Shown here: piece by piece, positions 53,147 to 62,107 of the stretch
Numbering within the stretch: the stretch's first letter is position 1
How the letters are laid out: every line of letters begins with the position of its first letter
Assembly: GCF_002949795.1 (NCBI RefSeq)
Contig: NZ_CP026692.1
Location: forward strand, 2,229,501-2,293,500
DNA length: 64,000 nt
Direction: 5' to 3'
DNA from: Nostoc sp. 'Lobaria pulmonaria (5183) cyanobiont'
Lineage (GTDB): Bacteria > Cyanobacteriota > Cyanobacteriia > Cyanobacteriales > Nostocaceae
The notes under the pieces: model-generated
Database searches by the model: none
Seen by the model: the letters and a program-made list of their open reading frames with translations, nothing else
What the model was told of the DNA's origin: nothing
Program-made: the position numbers and the translations under genes

Positions 53147-55024
53147 ATGAGTCAAAACTATACTGGTTCAAATCCTCTCATCACCACTGAGCCATACAAG
53201 GAACTTCCAGCAAACAGCTATGTAGAATCTATGTCTGACTCCCGTCAGCTTGATGAATCGGAAAAGAATGGGGGAATTCAGGCTTTTTTAAATGATGAAA
53301 CAGCCCCAACGCTCTCAGTTGCTGATGCGATCGCTCAGATGTTGGAAAATTTGGGAGTGGGTTACGCTTTTGGTGTCGCCGGTGGTGCAATGGCCAGCCT
53401 TTGGGGTGCGCTATCAAATAGCAGCATAGAAGTGTTGAACTTCCGCCATGAAGCCGGAGCAGCATTTGCCGCCACCGAAGCATACTTTGCCAATAATCGC
53501 CCTACTGTAGTTTTTACCACAGCAGGACCGGGGATCACTAACGCCCTGACCGGGTTATTTGCGGCTCGTGGTGAAGGTGCAAAGGTAATTTTGCTGTCAG
53601 CTTGCACCTCAGCACCGCAGCGTGGACGTTGGGCTATTCAAGAAACCAGCACTTATACCTTGCCCAGTGGGGGAATTTTTACCTCAGGAGCGCTATTCAA
53701 CTATGCAATCACTATTGAATCTGCATCTCAACTACCACAGATTTTCCGCAAACTTGCTTTAGCTTTGGCGCAACCAGGCGGATTCGTTGCCCATTTGAGT
53801 ATTCCCACGGCAGTGCAGACAAGTTTAGTTGAGGATATAGCTTTACCTCAATTAGATGTTTCTCCGTTTGGGATGACTGCTTCAAAACAAGCGATCGCTA
53901 AATCTGTAGAGTTATTATCATCTGGCCCCTTTGCCATCTGGGTTGGTTTCGGTGCGCGTGACGCAGCAGAGGAAATCCTTGAACTCGCAGAGAAAACCGG
54001 AGCAGCCGTCATGTGTTCACCCCGTGGTAAAGGTATCTTCCCCGAAGATCATCCCCAATTTGTGGGTGTTACAGGTTTAGGTGGTCATGCTTCCGTATTG
54101 ACATATATGGAAGAACAACCTCCATTACGCACACTTGTATTAGGAACCCGCCTTGGTGAACCGACTTCCTTCTGGAGTTCGGCGCTGGTTCCAAAAGCAG
54201 GCTTTGTCCATGTCGATATTGACCCAGAAGTGCCAGGTGTAGCCTATCCACACGTGGAAACTTTCGGGGTTCGGTCTGACATCAAAGCTTTTGTGCAAGA
54301 GTTGTTGCAGCAGTTACCAGATGCTTCTCGTTCCACAATTTCCCTACCTCGCCCAGAACACAAAGAAATTGAACCTGCTCCAGACGTAGATTATCCAGTG
54401 CGGCCAGAAGTATTGATGGCAGCAATTCAAAAGATAATTGTCGAGGGTAGCGATGCGGTAGTCATGGCGGAGTGTGGTAACTCGTTTACTTGGTCAACAC
54501 ATCTACTGCAATTTTCCCAAGCCAATCGTTACCGAGTCAGCACCGGAGTCGGCGCAATGGGTCACGCCGTCACTGGAGTGTTGGGTGCAGCAGTGGCGAA
54601 CAATGGCAAGGCTGTAGCGATTGTCGGCGATGGGGCAATGCTGATGAATAACGAAATCAGCACAGCCGTGAAATACAAAATTCCCGCGATTTGGATTGTA
54701 CTTAACGATGCGCGTTACAACATGTGCCATCAAGGGATGAAAATCTTGGGATTAAAGGGTGCAGACGCAACACTTCCACCAACAAACTTTGCGATGATTG
54801 CTCGTGGGATGGGAGCAGAAGCGATCGTAGTCGTTAGAGAGTCAGATATTGAAGCCGCATTAGAACAAGCGATCGCATCAACTGTTCCCTTTCTGATTGA
54901 TGTAGTGATTGACGCCGATCGACCAGCACCTTCTGGTGGACGTAATAAAAGTTTGGCAGCCCAAGGAATTAAATCAACTCCCGCGAAAAATGCAGTTAAG
55001 CAAGTTTCATTTCCAATGATTTGA
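53147..55024 (+). CDS. scyA: Scytonemin biosynthesis ThDP-dependent enzyme ScyA
   Basis: ScyA is an acetolactate-synthase homologue that couples indole-3-pyruvate and p-hydroxyphenylpyruvate into a beta-ketoacid (published biochemistry). The 625-aa product has the N-terminal ThDP domain with the catalytic glutamate E102 in FRHEAGAAF and the cofactor motif GDGAMLMNNEI at 494-504, ending with N520 in VLND. ATG at 53147 is preferred over the GTG at 53138 nine bases upstream; neither has a strong ribosome binding site. It is first in the cluster, 122 codons longer at the C-terminal tail and linkers than a minimal ALS core. Upstream elements are listed separately. Confidence 0.95.
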   Translation: MSQNYTGSNPLITTEPYKELPANSYVESMSDSRQLDESEKNGGIQAFLNDETAPTLSVADAIAQMLENLGVGYAFGVAGGAMASLWGALSNSSIEVLNFRHEAGAAFAATEAYFANNRPTVVFTTAGPGITNALTGLFAARGEGAKVILLSACTSAPQRGRWAIQETSTYTLPSGGIFTSGALFNYAITIESASQLPQIFRKLALALAQPGGFVAHLSIPTAVQTSLVEDIALPQLDVSPFGMTASKQAIAKSVELLSSGPFAIWVGFGARDAAEEILELAEKTGAAVMCSPRGKGIFPEDHPQFVGVTGLGGHASVLTYMEEQPPLRTLVLGTRLGEPTSFWSSALVPKAGFVHVDIDPEVPGVAYPHVETFGVRSDIKAFVQELLQQLPDASRSTISLPRPEHKEIEPAPDVDYPVRPEVLMAAIQKIIVEGSDAVVMAECGNSFTWSTHLLQFSQANRYRVSTGVGAMGHAVTGVLGAAVANNGKAVAIVGDGAMLMNNEISTAVKYKIPAIWIVLNDARYNMCHQGMKILGLKGADATLPPTNFAMIARGMGAEAIVVVRESDIEAALEQAIASTVPFLIDVVIDADRPAPSGGRNKSLAAQGIKSTPAKNAVKQVSFPMI

Positions 55025-55327
55025 TTTAAAAAGCTTGCAATCTCATTCAATTCTTATAGACACTAAGACACTCCAAGAAGGCGGAATTTACAACGCAGTT
55101 TGGATGAGTCCATTCAGCAAAACATAAAGGATGAATTTAGAAGCGGCAAAAACTTTATTCCAGGCAACAACTACGCCCACAGAGCTGGAATGTTTTATTT
55201 TTGAAGATTACTCTTTTCTAACTTCATCTTATCTTAATATTCAAGAGTGTTTTTGTGTCTATATCTTGACATTTTGTAATGATCATTACTTTCTCTAAAC
55301 AATTCCAACCAATATCGAGAGGTGAAA
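55025..55327. other. Spacer between scyA and scyB with a small candidate ORF
   Basis: 303 bases between stop and start. A 55-codon frame (55131-55298) runs MNLEAAKTLFQ to a TAA, but its AAAGG lies directly against the ATG, and the second half looks unlike protein. I list it as possible only. GAGAGGTG (55316-55323) is the ribosome binding site of scyB. Confidence 0.45.
55131..55298 (+). CDS. Possible 55-aa small protein between scyA and scyB
   Basis: An open frame starts MNLEAAKTLFQATTTPTELE and is followed by a cysteine- and aromatic-rich end. The ribosome binding site (AAAGG) has no spacing to the ATG, which argues against translation. It could be a remnant of a gene or chance. I include it because of its place inside the operon. 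Confidence 0.2.
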   Translation: MNLEAAKTLFQATTTPTELECFIFEDYSFLTSSYLNIQECFCVYILTFCNDHYFL

Positions 55328-56389
55328 ATGCTGCTATTTGAAACTGTTAGAGAAATGGGTCACGAACAAGTTCTCTTCTGTCATGGTAAAAATCCCGAAA
55401 TTAAGGCAATTATTGCTATCCATGACACGACCTTGGGCCCAGCGATGGGAGCTACAAGACTTATGCCTTATGTCAACGAAGAAGCTGCTTTAAAAGATGC
55501 ACTGCGTCTGAGTCGTGGAATGACATATAAAGCAGCCTGTGCGAACATTCCGGCTGGTGGGGGAAAAGCAGTCATTATTGCTAATCCTGAAAATAAAACA
55601 GACGATCTGTTGAGAGCCTACGGACGTTTTGTTAATAGCTTGAATGGACGTTTTATTACCGGACAAGATGTCAATATTACTCCTGACGATGTGCGGACAA
55701 TTAGTCAAGAAACAAAATATGTTGTTGGAGTATCAGAAAAGTCCGGTGGACCTGCTCCGATAACATCACTAGGCGTCTTTCTGGGAATTAAAGCTGCTGT
55801 AGAATCTCGCTGGCAGAGTAAAAGACTTGATGGCATGAAAGTTGCAGTTCAAGGCTTAGGAAATGTAGGTAAAAATCTCTGTCGGCATCTACATGAGCAT
55901 GATGTCCAGCTTTTTGTTAGCGATGTAGATCCAGCAAAAGCGGAAGAGGTAAAACGGCTTTTTGGCGCAACTGTTGTAGAACCAACCGAAATTTACTCAC
56001 TTGATGTAGATATCTTTGCTCCTTGCGCGTTAGGAGGAATTCTTAATAGTCATACAATTCCTTTCCTGCAAGCAAAAATTATTGCTGGTGCAGCTAATAA
56101 TCAATTGGACAATGAGCAATTACATAGTCAGATGCTTGCCAAAAAAGGGATTCTTTACAGCCCTGATTATGTAATTAATGCCGGAGGGCTAATCAATGTT
56201 TACAACGAAATGATTGGTTATGACGAAGAAAAAGCTTTCAAGCAAGTGCATAACATTTATGACACCCTATTAGCAATTTTTGATATTGCTAAACAGCAGG
56301 GAGTTAGTACCAACGATGCTGCCAGACGATTAGCAGAAGACCGAATCAACAATAGTAAGCGAACCAAGACTAAAGCGATCGCAGCCTAA
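55328..56389 (+). CDS. scyB: Scytonemin biosynthesis leucine-dehydrogenase-like enzyme ScyB
   Basis: ScyB is an NAD-dependent amino acid dehydrogenase homologue shown to convert L-tryptophan to indole-3-pyruvate. The 353-aa product has the N-terminal ELFV dimerisation domain (LGPAMGATRLMPY, K68 in MTYKAA and K80 in GGGK as substrate and catalytic lysines) and a Rossmann domain with GLGNVGKN (176-183). ATG at 55328 is chosen because GAGAGGTG lies just upstream; the GTG two codons earlier overlaps that site. It follows scyA and precedes scyC by 25 bases. Confidence 0.95.
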   Translation: MLLFETVREMGHEQVLFCHGKNPEIKAIIAIHDTTLGPAMGATRLMPYVNEEAALKDALRLSRGMTYKAACANIPAGGGKAVIIANPENKTDDLLRAYGRFVNSLNGRFITGQDVNITPDDVRTISQETKYVVGVSEKSGGPAPITSLGVFLGIKAAVESRWQSKRLDGMKVAVQGLGNVGKNLCRHLHEHDVQLFVSDVDPAKAEEVKRLFGATVVEPTEIYSLDVDIFAPCALGGILNSHTIPFLQAKIIAGAANNQLDNEQLHSQMLAKKGILYSPDYVINAGGLINVYNEMIGYDEEKAFKQVHNIYDTLLAIFDIAKQQGVSTNDAARRLAEDRINNSKRTKTKAIAA

Positions 56390-56414
56390 TTTTTATTATC
56401 TTCAGGAGTGAACA

Positions 56415-57383
56415 GTGGAAAAAAATACCTTTGCTACATCAGCTTATATTGCAACTTCACCAGAGAGCGCCTTTGACTACCTTTGTAGTTTAAAGAATTT
56501 AGATGAATGGACGCTTTACAGCCGGATGAAAGAGCAAATTGACGAAGATACCTGGCTGGGAACTGCATCAGGTTATCATAAAAATCTTTACTATCACGTT
56601 AAAAAACTAGAAAATCCACTTTTCTACGGTATTGAGTGGCACTGTGGATTAGAGTATCAGAAATATTTTCAAGTTTACCCTGTTTTGCTGTTTCCCACCG
56701 ACTACATCGAGCCAGGAACAGATGAAAAAGGTGTATATTTTCACTGGTTGAGCTTTGTCGATCCCAAACGGCAGACTCAGATGATTATGCAGGGAATTCA
56801 CACAGTACACACTTCCGAGTGTCGTTCTCTCAAAGGTAATTTGGAACGCAAAGCTGGTCTAACCGCAGCAGCAAAAGGAAGCCACTTTATCGATACAGAC
56901 ACCATCTATGTTGATGCCCCAATTGAAATCGGCATTGAATACTTGAAAGACTTAAAAAACGTAGACGAGTGGGCGCATTTACTACGACCAAATGGTGAGA
57001 TTACCTCTGATTCCGGTGAATTCAAAGATGAATATGATCAAAAAGTAAAAGTGTCTGTGCGAGTTCATAGTCTGAGTAAATACTACTTACTTGAACAAGA
57101 ACACTTTTATCCAGACTACGAATATTATCAGCGTTCTGTAGCTTTACTTATTCCAACCGCTTATGCTTTCGCTGACCCAGAAGCCTCTGGTTTTATCCTG
57201 CATCGAATTACATTCTGGAAAACAGATGGAACTGTTAGCCACGGCAAACTTCAAATTGAAGACTTTGGTGCTGAGAGCATGAACATTAAACGTTTACTCG
57301 AAGCCAAAGCTGGCAACCTCAAATCATTTGACCGAGGAATGAGCTATCTACCAAAAACTCCAGAATCACTAGTTACCAACTAA
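56415..57383 (+). CDS. scyC: Scytonemin biosynthesis cyclase ScyC
   Basis: ScyC catalyses the ring closure that forms the tricyclic indole ketone of the scytonemin monomer (published). The 322-aa protein starts with a true GTG codon (GTGGAAAAAAAT), preceded by CAGGAGTG. It has two similar halves: DAPIEIGIEYLKDLKNVDEW near 175-195 and SPESAFDYLCSLKNLDEW near 15-32 correspond, so it looks like a duplicated START/cyclase-like fold. No cofactor motif is present. It lies 25 bases after scyB and 88 bases before scyD, which supports one transcript. Confidence 0.93.
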   Translation: MEKNTFATSAYIATSPESAFDYLCSLKNLDEWTLYSRMKEQIDEDTWLGTASGYHKNLYYHVKKLENPLFYGIEWHCGLEYQKYFQVYPVLLFPTDYIEPGTDEKGVYFHWLSFVDPKRQTQMIMQGIHTVHTSECRSLKGNLERKAGLTAAAKGSHFIDTDTIYVDAPIEIGIEYLKDLKNVDEWAHLLRPNGEITSDSGEFKDEYDQKVKVSVRVHSLSKYYLLEQEHFYPDYEYYQRSVALLIPTAYAFADPEASGFILHRITFWKTDGTVSHGKLQIEDFGAESMNIKRLLEAKAGNLKSFDRGMSYLPKTPESLVTN

Positions 57384-57471
57384 AATCTCGGCGTTACTCT
57401 GCGCTTCCCTCAGCGTTCTCTGCGTTTAAAATTCACCCCTCAATTCCCCACGATTACCTGTATTGCAACAC

Positions 57472-58752
57472 ATGAAACTCAAGCCACTTACTATTACTAT
57501 CCTCACTTTTTGTGTTGCCGCTTTTTCGGGAATGAAAGCTGCGTCAGCCGCATCCTTTTCAGTAATCGCCGACGGTCTATATAATGCGGGTGGTCTGAGC
57601 TTTGGCCCTGATGGCGATCTCTATGTTACAGAAGCAGGAATCGGGGGAAGTGGCGCTTGTGTTCCACCACCAAGCGGTCAAGGCGATTCTTTATGCTACG
57701 GCACAAGTGGGGCAGTTACCAAAATTGAGAATGGTAAAACCGAGCGGATACTTACAGGACTTCCTTCTATAGCATTACCAGATGGTACTGGAGGCACAGG
57801 CGCTCGTGACATCCAATTTGATGCTAAAGGTAAACCTTATGTTCTGATTGGGTATGGGGCTAATCCAGCGTTTCGCGATCGCAATTTGGGTAACACTGAC
57901 CTCGGTAAAATCATTGCTCCCGACTTTAAGACCAATTCCTGGACAAGTGTTGCTGATTTAGCTAACTATGAACTCGCCAACAATCCCGATGGTAGTGATG
58001 TAGATAGCAATCCCTTGGGTTTCGTAATAGATGGCACTAATCTGGTTGCGGTTGATGCAGGTGCGAACGACTTACTCCGTGTTAATACTGGTGGTAGTAA
58101 CTTGCAAGCTATTACTACCTTTCCCCAAGATATATTAACTAATCCCATCTTTCCACCTTCTGATACCCCATCCAATGAACCGGCACAGGTGCCATCTCAA
58201 GGTGAAGCGGTGCGATCGCAGTTTGCAACTCAAGCAGTACCCTCAAGTGTGGCAAAAGGCCCTGATGGCGCTTATTACGTCAGCCAATTTACTGGTTTTC
58301 CCTTCCCAGAAGGTGGCGCAAAAATCTATCGAGTCGGTGCTGATGGCAAGCCAACAGTCTTCGCTGATGGTTTTACCCAACTCACAGACTTGCAATTTGA
58401 TTCTGCGGGCAATTTATATGCTTTGCAGTACGCCAATCAGTCAGCTTGGAAGGGTAATTTTGATGGTTCTGTAATCAAAATAGCTACCGATGGCACACGC
58501 ACAACTCTTCTGAGTGGCAATGGATTAGAGTCGCCTAGCGCCCTAACTATTGGTGCTGATGGTGCAGTATACGTCACAAACCGAGGCGATCGCCCAGGAC
58601 TTGGACAAGTTCTCAGAATTGAAAATATCAAGTCTGTCCCTGAACCTGATTCTGCTTTAGGTGTGTTAGCGATCGGTGCATTGGGCGTTGCTTGGTTGCA
58701 CAAGAAGAGAGCTACCCAACCACTCATAGATAGAGTTGTGGCGCTCAAATAA
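57472..58752 (+). CDS. scyD: Scytonemin protein ScyD, exported NHL/PEP-CTERM
   Basis: The 426-aa protein begins MKLKPLTITILTFCVAAFS with a signal peptide (cleavage near AASA) and has a beta-propeller built from NHL-like blades. FGPDGDLYVTEAGIGGSG and DGAVYVTNRG are examples. It ends with PEP-CTERM signal VPEPDSALG, a hydrophobic helix and HKKRATQ. ScyD is predicted to act in the periplasm in later steps, but its reaction is not known. ATG at 57472 is preferred to the TTG three codons earlier. Strong sequence similarity with ScyE shows a tandem duplication. Confidence 0.92.
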   Translation: MKLKPLTITILTFCVAAFSGMKAASAASFSVIADGLYNAGGLSFGPDGDLYVTEAGIGGSGACVPPPSGQGDSLCYGTSGAVTKIENGKTERILTGLPSIALPDGTGGTGARDIQFDAKGKPYVLIGYGANPAFRDRNLGNTDLGKIIAPDFKTNSWTSVADLANYELANNPDGSDVDSNPLGFVIDGTNLVAVDAGANDLLRVNTGGSNLQAITTFPQDILTNPIFPPSDTPSNEPAQVPSQGEAVRSQFATQAVPSSVAKGPDGAYYVSQFTGFPFPEGGAKIYRVGADGKPTVFADGFTQLTDLQFDSAGNLYALQYANQSAWKGNFDGSVIKIATDGTRTTLLSGNGLESPSALTIGADGAVYVTNRGDRPGLGQVLRIENIKSVPEPDSALGVLAIGALGVAWLHKKRATQPLIDRVVALK

Positions 58753-59092
58753 AGAGTTTCAAACCAATATCAGTAAACCAAAAAGTTTTTTATAAGCCAA
58801 GACAAGTGGACATTTCAGTTAATGCAGGGATACCACAAAACAACCGATTAGTGAGCATTTCAGTTGATGCTACTAGCAACATACAGGTGATAGCTGTTCA
58901 ACAAATGCTTTTTACCTGCTTTCTTATAATGCCTGGAACTCTTATTTTTACGTTGGTTTTTAAAAATTCGTGGTTTACTGAATATCAGTGCCTCTCAAAA
59001 AGGGCATTTATCCTGCATTCCTTAAAGACTGAGATTCGTTGTCTTTAAAGCCATAAAAGTTTCCAATTATTTAACTCTCAATCACCAAAGGT
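58753..59092. other. Spacer between scyD and scyE
   Basis: 340 bases with no convincing gene; an 80-aa frame (58806-59048) has no ribosome binding site and poor protein-like character. A hairpin TTAAAGAC (59022-59029) against GTCTTTAA (59041-59048) lies 45 bases before scyE and could affect transcript processing. Confidence 0.45.
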
Positions 59093-60469
59093 ATGAAACT
59101 CAAATCATTTGCTCTTACATCTCTTACATTTTGTTTTACCGCTATTTGTGGAACACTATCTGCACAAGCTGCAACACTAACGACAATAGTCGATGGAGTC
59201 AGTAATGCACGGGGTGTTAGCTTTGGTCCTGACGGCAGTCTCTACGTAGCAGAGCCAGGTATCGGCGGAAACGGAAATTGCCAACCATCTCCGAGTACGC
59301 TGTTTCAGCCTATCTGTGCTGGTAACACTAGTTCACTCGTCAAAGTTTCACCAAACGGCACCAAACAGCGTCTACTTAATAACTTTGAGTCTCTAGCAGA
59401 ACAACCTACAGGCAATCAAGGGGCTGGTATTGAAGACGTGCAATTCGACTCTAAAGGGAATGCTTATCTTCTGACTGGGTATGCTGGTTATCCAGGAAAC
59501 CGCGATCTAGAAACATTTAAACTAGGTACTCAATCCCCTATCCCACAAAATCAACTTGGTAGTTTTCCGCCATCAACAGCCGATAAAGTACTGAATAGCC
59601 CGCTTTTAGCACAACTGTACAAAGTTGACTTGAAGACGGGAGCTCTCAACAGTATTTTTGACTTTGCCAAGTATGAAATCACCAAAAATCCAGACAAAGG
59701 GGATGTAGTTACCAATCCCTATGACCTGACTATTAATGGGGATAGTGCTTATGTGGTTGATGGGGGTGGGAACGCTGCTTACAAAATTAAACTTGACGGA
59801 AGTAAGTCCGAGGCGATCGCAATTCCTAAAAACGTCATTAGTGACTCCGACTTGCCACCAGGATTACAATTACCTCCTGGGCTATTAGAGCAGCTTCCAG
59901 GAGGAAAAACAGCAATTCAATCAGTACCCACAGGTGGCACAATTGGCCCCGATGGAGCTTTATACGTTGGTGAATATACGGGTTTTCCTTATCCAGCAGG
60001 TAAATCACGGATTTTCCGCATTGGCAAAGATATGAAACCAGAAGTTTTTCTAGATGGGTTTACGCACATCACAGACCTAACCTTTGATAAGAAAGGCGAT
60101 TTGCTGGTTTTACAATTCAGCGACAAGTCCCAGTTAGGGGGTGACATCACAGACCTACCCGGTTCTCTGATCCAAGTTGCTCCTGATGGCACTCGCACAA
60201 CACTCGTTGCAGCCGGTCAAGGGCTAGATTCGGCTGATGGAATTGCTATTGGCCCTGACGGTAAGATTTATATTACCAATCAGGGTGTTGGCAAAGGACG
60301 AGGGGAAGTTGTTCGGGTGGATGGTCTCGTTACACAAACAATCCCCGAACCTGGTTCAATAGTTGGCTTATTAGCACTTGCTGGTGTAGGCGCAACTGGT
60401 GCGATCGCCAAGCGCAAACGCTCAGAAAAGTTGGATGAAGAGTTCCTAGCTAAAGCAGAGACTGTCTAA
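59093..60469 (+). CDS. scyE: Scytonemin protein ScyE, exported NHL/PEP-CTERM
   Basis: The 458-aa paralogue of ScyD starts MKLKSFALTSLTFCFTAICG with a signal peptide. It has beta-propeller-type repeats (SFGPDGSLYVAEPGIGGNG, IAIGPDGKIYITNQG) and a PEP-CTERM end IPEPGSIVG, hydrophobic helix and KRKRSEKL. It contains an extra proline-rich insertion (about 255-285, DLPPGLQLPPGLLEQLPGG) absent from ScyD. Its role is presumably periplasmic and related to ScyD; the enzymatic activity, if any, is unknown. Confidence 0.92.
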   Translation: MKLKSFALTSLTFCFTAICGTLSAQAATLTTIVDGVSNARGVSFGPDGSLYVAEPGIGGNGNCQPSPSTLFQPICAGNTSSLVKVSPNGTKQRLLNNFESLAEQPTGNQGAGIEDVQFDSKGNAYLLTGYAGYPGNRDLETFKLGTQSPIPQNQLGSFPPSTADKVLNSPLLAQLYKVDLKTGALNSIFDFAKYEITKNPDKGDVVTNPYDLTINGDSAYVVDGGGNAAYKIKLDGSKSEAIAIPKNVISDSDLPPGLQLPPGLLEQLPGGKTAIQSVPTGGTIGPDGALYVGEYTGFPYPAGKSRIFRIGKDMKPEVFLDGFTHITDLTFDKKGDLLVLQFSDKSQLGGDITDLPGSLIQVAPDGTRTTLVAAGQGLDSADGIAIGPDGKIYITNQGVGKGRGEVVRVDGLVTQTIPEPGSIVGLLALAGVGATGAIAKRKRSEKLDEEFLAKAETV

Positions 60470-60507
60470 TTCCTCTTTACCTAGTATCACGTAAAGCTTG
60501 CAAAATA

Positions 60508-60556
60508 GGCTGCTGCCTCATAGAGAAAGTTGCATTTCCAACAAGAGGCAGCAGCC
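60508..60556 (+). terminator. Hairpin between scyE and scyF
   Basis: Perfect 12-base arms GGCTGCTGCCTC (60508-60519) and GAGGCAGCAGCC (60545-60556) around a 25-base loop, placed 38 bases after scyE and about 85 before scyF. No T-run follows. It may attenuate or stabilise the transcript rather than terminate it. Confidence 0.55.
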
Positions 60557-60640
60557 CAAATTTCAGAGTTCCCGAACTGGGACTGGGAACAAAATTAGTC
60601 TAGGAAAGAGTATAACTCATACAACCAGCACTTCAAACTC

Positions 60641-61837
60641 ATGGGATTAGTCAAAAATTTGTCAATCGGCATTCTCGGTACTGGATTCTTGGTGTTGGCA
60701 ACAGCAGCCCAAGCCAAGGCTGTAACATTAACTTTCGACAGAACTATCGGCAGTCCTGGCTTCGGCCCTGGGCAACTGTTTGTTCCCCAAGGCATAGCGG
60801 TGGATAGCCAAGGGAATACCCTTATATCTAACGGACGCGGTATTAACCCGGATGGTACTCCTAACTACAACCTCGGTGACAAAATTGAAAAATTTAGTCC
60901 AAGCGGTCAGTATATTGGAGCAATTGGCTCCGGCGGCACAGGGCCCGGACAGTTTGACGAGCCAACAACTGTAGACTTTAATCCCGTAACAGGGGATTTG
61001 TATGCAGGTGATGTTTACAACAACCGCATTAATCAATTCGATTCTCAGGGTAAATTTATTAGATCCTTTGCAAATGGAGAATTTACCCCTCTCATACCAG
61101 GTAGATTTTTCTTTGGACCATCTGGTGTAACATTTGACAAAACTGGCAACGTTTACGTAGGTGATTTTAACGGCGAAAGAATCCTTAAATTCACACCTGA
61201 CGGAAAGCAAATTGGTGTCATTGGTGGCACCACTGGCACTGCACTTGGAGAATTCCAAGGTGTAGCCGGTACAAGAATTTCCCCAGTTAGTGGAAATATC
61301 TTTGTAGCTGACCAGTATAACAACCGCGTTCAGGTACTCGATCCAAATGGTAAACCTCTGTACACATTTGGTTCAGCAGGTAGCGGACCTGGACAGCTTC
61401 TTCAGCCAATTGGCATCGAAGTGGACGACCAAGAGAATGTTTATGTAGCTGATTCGATCAACAGCCGCGTTCAGGTGTTTGATAAAAAGGGTAACTTCTT
61501 GACTTCCTACGGTAAACCAGCTCTAGATGCATCAGGCAACCCAGTCCCGCCTCCAGGATTAACTGACCCCCCATTTGGTAATCCCCTCGACCTCACACCA
61601 GGCAGATTTAACTGGACGGGTGGCACAAGCCTCAAAGATGGCAAGCTTTATGTGGGCGATTTCTTCCAAGGTCGCGTCCAAGTGTTAAACGTAGAAGGCA
61701 CAAGGAAAGTACCAGAACCTAGTTCAGCATTGGGTTTAGCATTGCTTGGATTTGGGGCTGCTACCGTCACATTGCGGAAACGTGGGCAACAAAAGCCAGT
61801 CTTCAGTTTAGAGAAGGAACTACAAAAACAGTGCTAA
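60641..61837 (+). CDS. scyF: Scytonemin protein ScyF, NHL-repeat PEP-CTERM
   Basis: The 398-aa protein has a signal peptide (about 1-28) and a clear six-bladed NHL propeller. Examples are GDVYNNRINQFDSQGKFIRS, ADQYNNRVQVLDPNGKPLYT and ADSINSRVQVFDKKGNFLTS. It ends with PEP-CTERM VPEPSSALG, a hydrophobic helix and LRKRGQQK. NHL propellers bind ligands or proteins; in the cluster ScyF is expected to act outside the cytoplasm. It differs from ScyD/E, which have fewer recognisable blades. Downstream 270 bases precede the glycosyltransferase. Confidence 0.93.
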   Translation: MGLVKNLSIGILGTGFLVLATAAQAKAVTLTFDRTIGSPGFGPGQLFVPQGIAVDSQGNTLISNGRGINPDGTPNYNLGDKIEKFSPSGQYIGAIGSGGTGPGQFDEPTTVDFNPVTGDLYAGDVYNNRINQFDSQGKFIRSFANGEFTPLIPGRFFFGPSGVTFDKTGNVYVGDFNGERILKFTPDGKQIGVIGGTTGTALGEFQGVAGTRISPVSGNIFVADQYNNRVQVLDPNGKPLYTFGSAGSGPGQLLQPIGIEVDDQENVYVADSINSRVQVFDKKGNFLTSYGKPALDASGNPVPPPGLTDPPFGNPLDLTPGRFNWTGGTSLKDGKLYVGDFFQGRVQVLNVEGTRKVPEPSSALGLALLGFGAATVTLRKRGQQKPVFSLEKELQKQC

Positions 61838-61861
61838 GTTCTGATGCTTGAGTAACAGTTT

Positions 61862-62010
61862 GGTAGGGTGCGTTAGCCAAGGGCATAATGCACCATCTCA
61901 AAAATTTTGGTGCGCTACGCTTCGCGGTAACACAACGCCAGTTGCTACAACGGAGGGAACCTCCCGAAGTTCTGATCGAGTTCTCTTCGCAACGCACTGG
62001 CTCCCCTACG
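61862..62010. repeat. Fold-back repeat with GTAGGGTGCGTTAG-type ends
   Basis: The left end has GTAGGGTGCGTTAG and the right end AACGCACTGGCTCCCCTAC, which are imperfect inverted repeats; a central GGGAACCTCCCG is also a small stem. This type is common between Nostoc genes. It occupies most of the space between scyF and the glycosyltransferase. Confidence 0.45.
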
Positions 62011-62107
62011 AAAATTTCAGGTTATTAAATCCGGAACAAGGAAGATAAAAACTGGATAACACAATAAAGCCAACATTATCAAGGTGCTTCCAGGACATTA
62101 ACAGCTC

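Noticed and set aside
53166..53186. GGTTCAAATCC, a tRNA T-loop-like sequence
   Set aside because: It falls within the scyA coding sequence and no cloverleaf can be drawn around it.
58806..59048. 80-codon ORF between scyD and scyE
   Set aside because: No ribosome binding site and the end overlaps a hairpin; the sequence does not resemble NHL or any other family.
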